This document shows, piece after piece, positions 61,299-64,000 of a DNA stretch of 64,000 nucleotides. Each line of letters opens with the position of its first letter. Position 1 is the first letter of the stretch. The DNA lies in NCBI GenBank assembly GCA_030442035.1, contig JAUJEA010000003.1, forward strand, positions 186,001 to 250,000. The letters are read 5' to 3'. The notes under the pieces are model-generated. The model searched no databases. It worked only from the letters and a program-made list of their open reading frames with translations, and was not told where the DNA came from. Origin of the DNA: Splendidivirga corallicola (GTDB taxonomy: Bacteria > Bacteroidota > Bacteroidia > Cytophagales > Cyclobacteriaceae). A program made the translations under genes and the position numbers.

Positions 61299-61306
61299 TA
61301 TATTTG
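61299..61306 (+). promoter_or_regulatory. -7 promoter element of sodA (TATATTTG)
   Basis: TATATTTG matches TAnnTTTG, 48 bases before the start codon. A TTTG lies only 10 bases upstream, too close to be a normal -33 box. Confidence 0.5.
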
Positions 61307-61353
61307 GACACAGCGAAATTAATGTTAAACTATTAATCATAAATCATAAAATT

Positions 61354-61962
61354 ATGGCTTTCGAACTACCTGCATTACCTTATGATCATAACGCGTTGGA
61401 ACCAAATATAGACGCCAAGACCATGGAAATCCATCATGGCAAGCATCACAATGGCTACGTAACAAATCTTAACAATGCCATTGCCGGCACCGACCTGGAT
61501 GGAAAATCGATTGAAGACATATTGAAACAAGTTGGCAGCTCATCTGCGGCGGTAAGAAACAATGGTGGTGGTCATTATAACCATTCGCTTTTCTGGACTA
61601 TCATGTCGCCTAATGGCGGAGGTGCTCCTTCAGGAGATTTAGGTGCTGCTATTGACGCGAAGTTCGGTTCTTTCGATGCTTTCAAAGATGAATTTTCAAA
61701 GGCTGCTGCCACCCGCTTTGGATCAGGTTGGGCATGGTTGTGTGTTGATGGACAGGGCGAACTATGTGTTTGTTCTACTCCAAACCAAGATAATCCTTTA
61801 ATGGATATCGCAGAATGTCCGGGAACACCAATTCTGGGCCTTGATGTTTGGGAACATGCTTATTATCTGAATTATCAAAATAGAAGACCAGATTACATTT
61901 CCGCTTTTTTCAATGTGATAAATTGGGATGAAGTAAGCAGAAGATATGCTGCAGCGAAATAA
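61354..61962 (+). CDS. sodA: Superoxide dismutase, Fe/Mn family (Mn type likely)
   Basis: The 202-residue protein has all four metal ligands: His27 (MEIHHGKHH), His77 ([10 protein letters not shown]), Asp164 and His168 (DVWEHAYY). [11 protein letters not shown] with glycines, rather than the Fe-type AAQxWNHTFYW, and [10 protein letters not shown] favour the manganese or cambialistic type. It removes superoxide in the cytosol; there is no signal peptide. Three cysteines near residues 130-155 (WLCVD, LCVCS, AECPG) are unusual for the family. It is a single-gene unit with its own promoter and terminator. Confidence 0.94.
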   Translation: MAFELPALPYDHNALEPNIDAKTMEIHHGKHHNGYVTNLNNAIAGTDLDGKSIEDILKQVGSSSAAVRNNGGGHYNHSLFWTIMSPNGGGAPSGDLGAAIDAKFGSFDAFKDEFSKAAATRFGSGWAWLCVDGQGELCVCSTPNQDNPLMDIAECPGTPILGLDVWEHAYYLNYQNRRPDYISAFFNVINWDEVSRRYAAAK

Positions 61963-61980
61963 TAGTTTTCTATACCATAA

Positions 61981-62008
61981 AAAAAGCGCTAGGCCTAGCG
62001 CTTTTTTT
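61981..62008. terminator. Bidirectional terminator between sodA and the aldo/keto reductase gene
   Basis: The perfect palindrome AGCGCTAGGCCTAGCGCT (61985-62002), flanked by A-run and T-run, lies between the two convergent genes and can end transcription on both strands. Confidence 0.9.
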
Positions 62009-62038
62009 GTTTTCAAAATTTGAAAGCCTTCTCAGCAA

Positions 62039-63010
62039 TTACTGTGACCATTCCGTTGGTTCACGATCCCAACGGTGTTCTTTTAACTCTTGTAGCAGCT
62101 CTTCTGAAAGTTCAGGCATATCGCTTGTAGCAATATTGGATCGTACGTGATTTTCTTTTCTCATGCCTGGAATAATGGTTCCCACCTGAGGGTGATGCAG
62201 AATAAATTTTAGTGCCATTTCCGGCATACTCATATGTTCCGGGATCAAAGGCCTGAGCTTATCAGCATGTTCTACACTGGATTTAAGATTCTCCGGTACA
62301 AAATAGGTAGACCTCCAATCGCCCTCAGGAAATACGGTATCCATACTTAAGTTTCCAGTCAGTGTTCCCTCATCAAAGGGCACACGGGCAATGATCCCGA
62401 TATCCAGTTGCTTGCAAAGTGGAAACAATTTATCCTCCGGAGCCTGATCAAAAATATTATAAATGACCTGTACAGAGTCAATCAATCCTGTTTCAAGGGT
62501 CTTCAAACAGTTATTCGGTTCCCACCGATTAACACTTATTCCAACTGCTTGAATCTTTCCTTCTTGTTGTAGTTTTTCCATTGCCTTTTTCCATTCATCC
62601 ATGTCTGCCCAGCTATCCTCCCAGACATGGAATTGAATAAGATCGATGGTTTCAACGTCAAGGTTTTTTAAACTCTTTTCGGTATATTCAATAATATGGT
62701 CAGATGGAAAACAATCCTGAAGGTCAAAATGAGGCTTGGAAGGCCATTGAAAATTTTTAGGAGGAATTTTTGTGGCAGCGTAAAGTTTTTTATGTCGATT
62801 TCTCTTTAATAAACCAGCCAGTATTTGCTCGCTTTTTCCACTACCATATCCCCAGGCAGTGTCAAAAAAATTACAGCCAAGTTCTACTGCAATGTCCAAT
62901 GATCTTTCACTTTCTTTATCATCGGAACCTGTCCAACCGGCCATTCCCCACATACCATAGCCAATTTCACTTACCTCCCATTGTGTTCTACCAAATCTTC
63001 TAAAATTCAT
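62039..63010 (-). CDS. Aldo/keto reductase
   Basis: The 323-residue protein is a TIM-barrel NADPH-dependent oxidoreductase with the catalytic tetrad Asp50 and Tyr55 (FFDTAWGYGSGKSEQIL), Lys81 (LYAATKIPP) and His128 (IDLIQFHVWED). The end MALKFILHHPQVGTIIPGMRKENHVRSNIA carries the usual cofactor site (split). It belongs to the YhdN/general stress-like AKR group that acts on sugar- or aldehyde-like substrates; the true substrate is unknown. The N-terminus MNFRRFGRTQWEVSEIGYGM is standard. The 239 bases before it hold no gene. Confidence 0.93.
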   Translation of the reverse strand: MNFRRFGRTQWEVSEIGYGMWGMAGWTGSDDKESERSLDIAVELGCNFFDTAWGYGSGKSEQILAGLLKRNRHKKLYAATKIPPKNFQWPSKPHFDLQDCFPSDHIIEYTEKSLKNLDVETIDLIQFHVWEDSWADMDEWKKAMEKLQQEGKIQAVGISVNRWEPNNCLKTLETGLIDSVQVIYNIFDQAPEDKLFPLCKQLDIGIIARVPFDEGTLTGNLSMDTVFPEGDWRSTYFVPENLKSSVEHADKLRPLIPEHMSMPEMALKFILHHPQVGTIIPGMRKENHVRSNIATSDMPELSEELLQELKEHRWDREPTEWSQ

Positions 63011-63249
63011 ATGTGTTTAATTTTGTTTATGTATAACCATATGGAATGTTCTAAACGTGCTTCAGCTAAAAATGATCAGTTTTCACACCTACTTTTTACA
63101 GGCATAAGATCTAGCAACAGCACGCAAATATTTCATATCAAAAATTCTAATTTCAATCCTTCCCTCATCTCAATATATATGAAGTTTTTAATTAAAGCCT
63201 CCCCTAATAAGGTCTTTGAAATTTCTGCTTTTGTAAGCCAGTTTACATT

Positions 63250-64000
63250 TTATTTTTCCAGGTCTAAAATACAAATCTCATAGCTGCCATTCCTAAAACC
63301 AGTGAAAGCTATTTGGTTTCCATCAGGTGACCAGGAAGGCTCCGTATCACCATCTTCATTGAAAGTGATCCTAGTTTGATCCCGGCCTTTTTTGCTCATA
63401 ATATACAGCTCCGGCCTTGAGTTTTCCATGGACGTAGCATAAACAATCTTCTCTCCATCCGGTGACCAGGCAGGACAGAAATTGTGCTTAGGCCAGTTGG
63501 TCAGTCGGGTAAGCTTTTTATGCTTAAGCTCTTGAATGTAGATCTCATCATCTTCGCCATTGGAATCTCTTCTGGAAAAGAATAATACGCTTTGATCATC
63601 AGGGGAGAAAGATCCCCAAAGTGATCGGGTCACATCAAAGGTCAATTGTTCCACGTGAGATCCTTCTTTATCGGCTATAAAGAGATTGAAAGTATTTTCA
63701 TTCGTTTTTGCATTGAAAATAATCTTTGAGCCATCATTTGAAAAACGAGGCCATTCTGGTTCATAGTTAAATTTTTCTAAACTGATGGGTTCAATCCTTG
63801 AGTTCTGTAGGATATACATAAAAATACCCTGGGTATCATTTCTGTTTGACTGAAATATAATTGCGTTACCATCCGGATGCCAGGATGGACTTCTGTCATT
63901 GGATTCATGATCGGTCAAATTTTGAAGCGCAGTACCATCCGCGTTCATCATATAAATCTCCCAATTGCCATCTCTATCTGATTCAAAAACAATTTTCGAA
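63250..64000 (-). CDS. TolB-like (PD40) beta-propeller protein, 5' end outside window
   Basis: The frame continues to the right edge (SKIVFESDRDGNWEIYMMN...), so the protein is cut at its N-terminus. The visible 250 residues consist of at least five WD40-like PD40 repeats of the form 'xxPsWSPDGxxIxFxsxRxgxxxIyxm': RSPSWHPDGNAIIFQSNRND, PEWPRFSNDGSKIIFNAKT, GSFSPDDQSVLFFSRRD, CPAWSPDGEKIVYATSM and PSWSPDGNQIAFTGFRNG. TolB itself is periplasmic and binds Pal; many Bacteroidota propellers of this type are secreted or lipoproteins of unknown role. The internal ATG at 63951 is not the start. Confidence 0.85.
   Translation of the reverse strand, partial: SKIVFESDRDGNWEIYMMNADGTALQNLTDHESNDRSPSWHPDGNAIIFQSNRNDTQGIFMYILQNSRIEPISLEKFNYEPEWPRFSNDGSKIIFNAKTNENTFNLFIADKEGSHVEQLTFDVTRSLWGSFSPDDQSVLFFSRRDSNGEDDEIYIQELKHKKLTRLTNWPKHNFCPAWSPDGEKIVYATSMENSRPELYIMSKKGRDQTRITFNEDGDTEPSWSPDGNQIAFTGFRNGSYEICILDLEK

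Noticed and set aside
1..64000. CRISPR arrays, tRNA or rRNA genes, insertion sequences, prophage
   Set aside because: No regularly spaced repeats, no cloverleaf or rRNA-like sequence, and no transposase, integrase or phage structural proteins were seen on reading through both strands.

Overview
The window comes from a member of the phylum Bacteroidota, most likely order Cytophagales. Evidence: a MurF-alanine racemase fusion, a carbamoyl-phosphate synthase large subunit without its allosteric domain, an AccD that has lost most of its zinc ribbon, a TonB-dependent receptor paired with a surface lipoprotein, DUF4834- and CcmD-type small membrane proteins, and Bacteroidota-type promoters (TAnnTTTG at -7) with few Shine-Dalgarno sites. 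The DNA is AT-rich. I see no rRNA, tRNA, CRISPR array, insertion sequence or phage.

Layout. 1-12.5 kb: housekeeping genes (murF-alr, acylphosphatase, deoC, a degenerate nuclease-fold protein, carB, accD, a radical SAM protein, nqrF), mixed with small hypotheticals. 12.6-13.8 kb: an arginase-fold protein with altered metal ligands. 13.7-32.3 kb: a leftward surface-polysaccharide cluster. Its upstream end encodes WbpE, WbpD and WbpB, and WbpI lies further in; together these build a UDP-2,3-diacetamido-mannuronate-type sugar. The rest encodes a flippase, four GT4-like glycosyltransferases, a WecG/TagA transferase, two polymerase/ligase-like membrane proteins, two adjacent nucleotidyltransferase-fold proteins and a beta-helix lipoprotein. 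One rightward gene for an Asp-rich, calcium-loop lipoprotein interrupts it at 21-22.7 kb. A Wzz-like protein is encoded divergently at 32.5 kb.

33.5-38.4 kb: a cytochrome c maturation operon (ccmB, C, D-like, E, F) with a CxxxY-type CcmE and no ccmA beside it. 38.6-44.2 kb: a small lipoprotein and a TonB-dependent receptor/lipoprotein pair; repeats with an 11-bp period, resembling Pho boxes, lie upstream of the receptor. 44.5-64 kb: mostly housekeeping (moxR, fumC, rmuC, recJ, lptB, a GH3-family protein, a histidine kinase, fabF, mscL, aspS, tadA, sodA, an aldo/keto reductase), ending in a TolB-like propeller protein cut by the window edge.

Most likely to reward a second look: the nucleotidyltransferase pair and the beta-helix/Asp-rich lipoprotein pair in the polysaccharide cluster, the periodic repeats before the receptor, the two hairpins in the fabF leader, the degenerate arginase and nuclease homologues, and a 37-residue membrane peptide antisense to the end of rmuC. 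All functional calls rest on reading motifs by eye; no database search was run.
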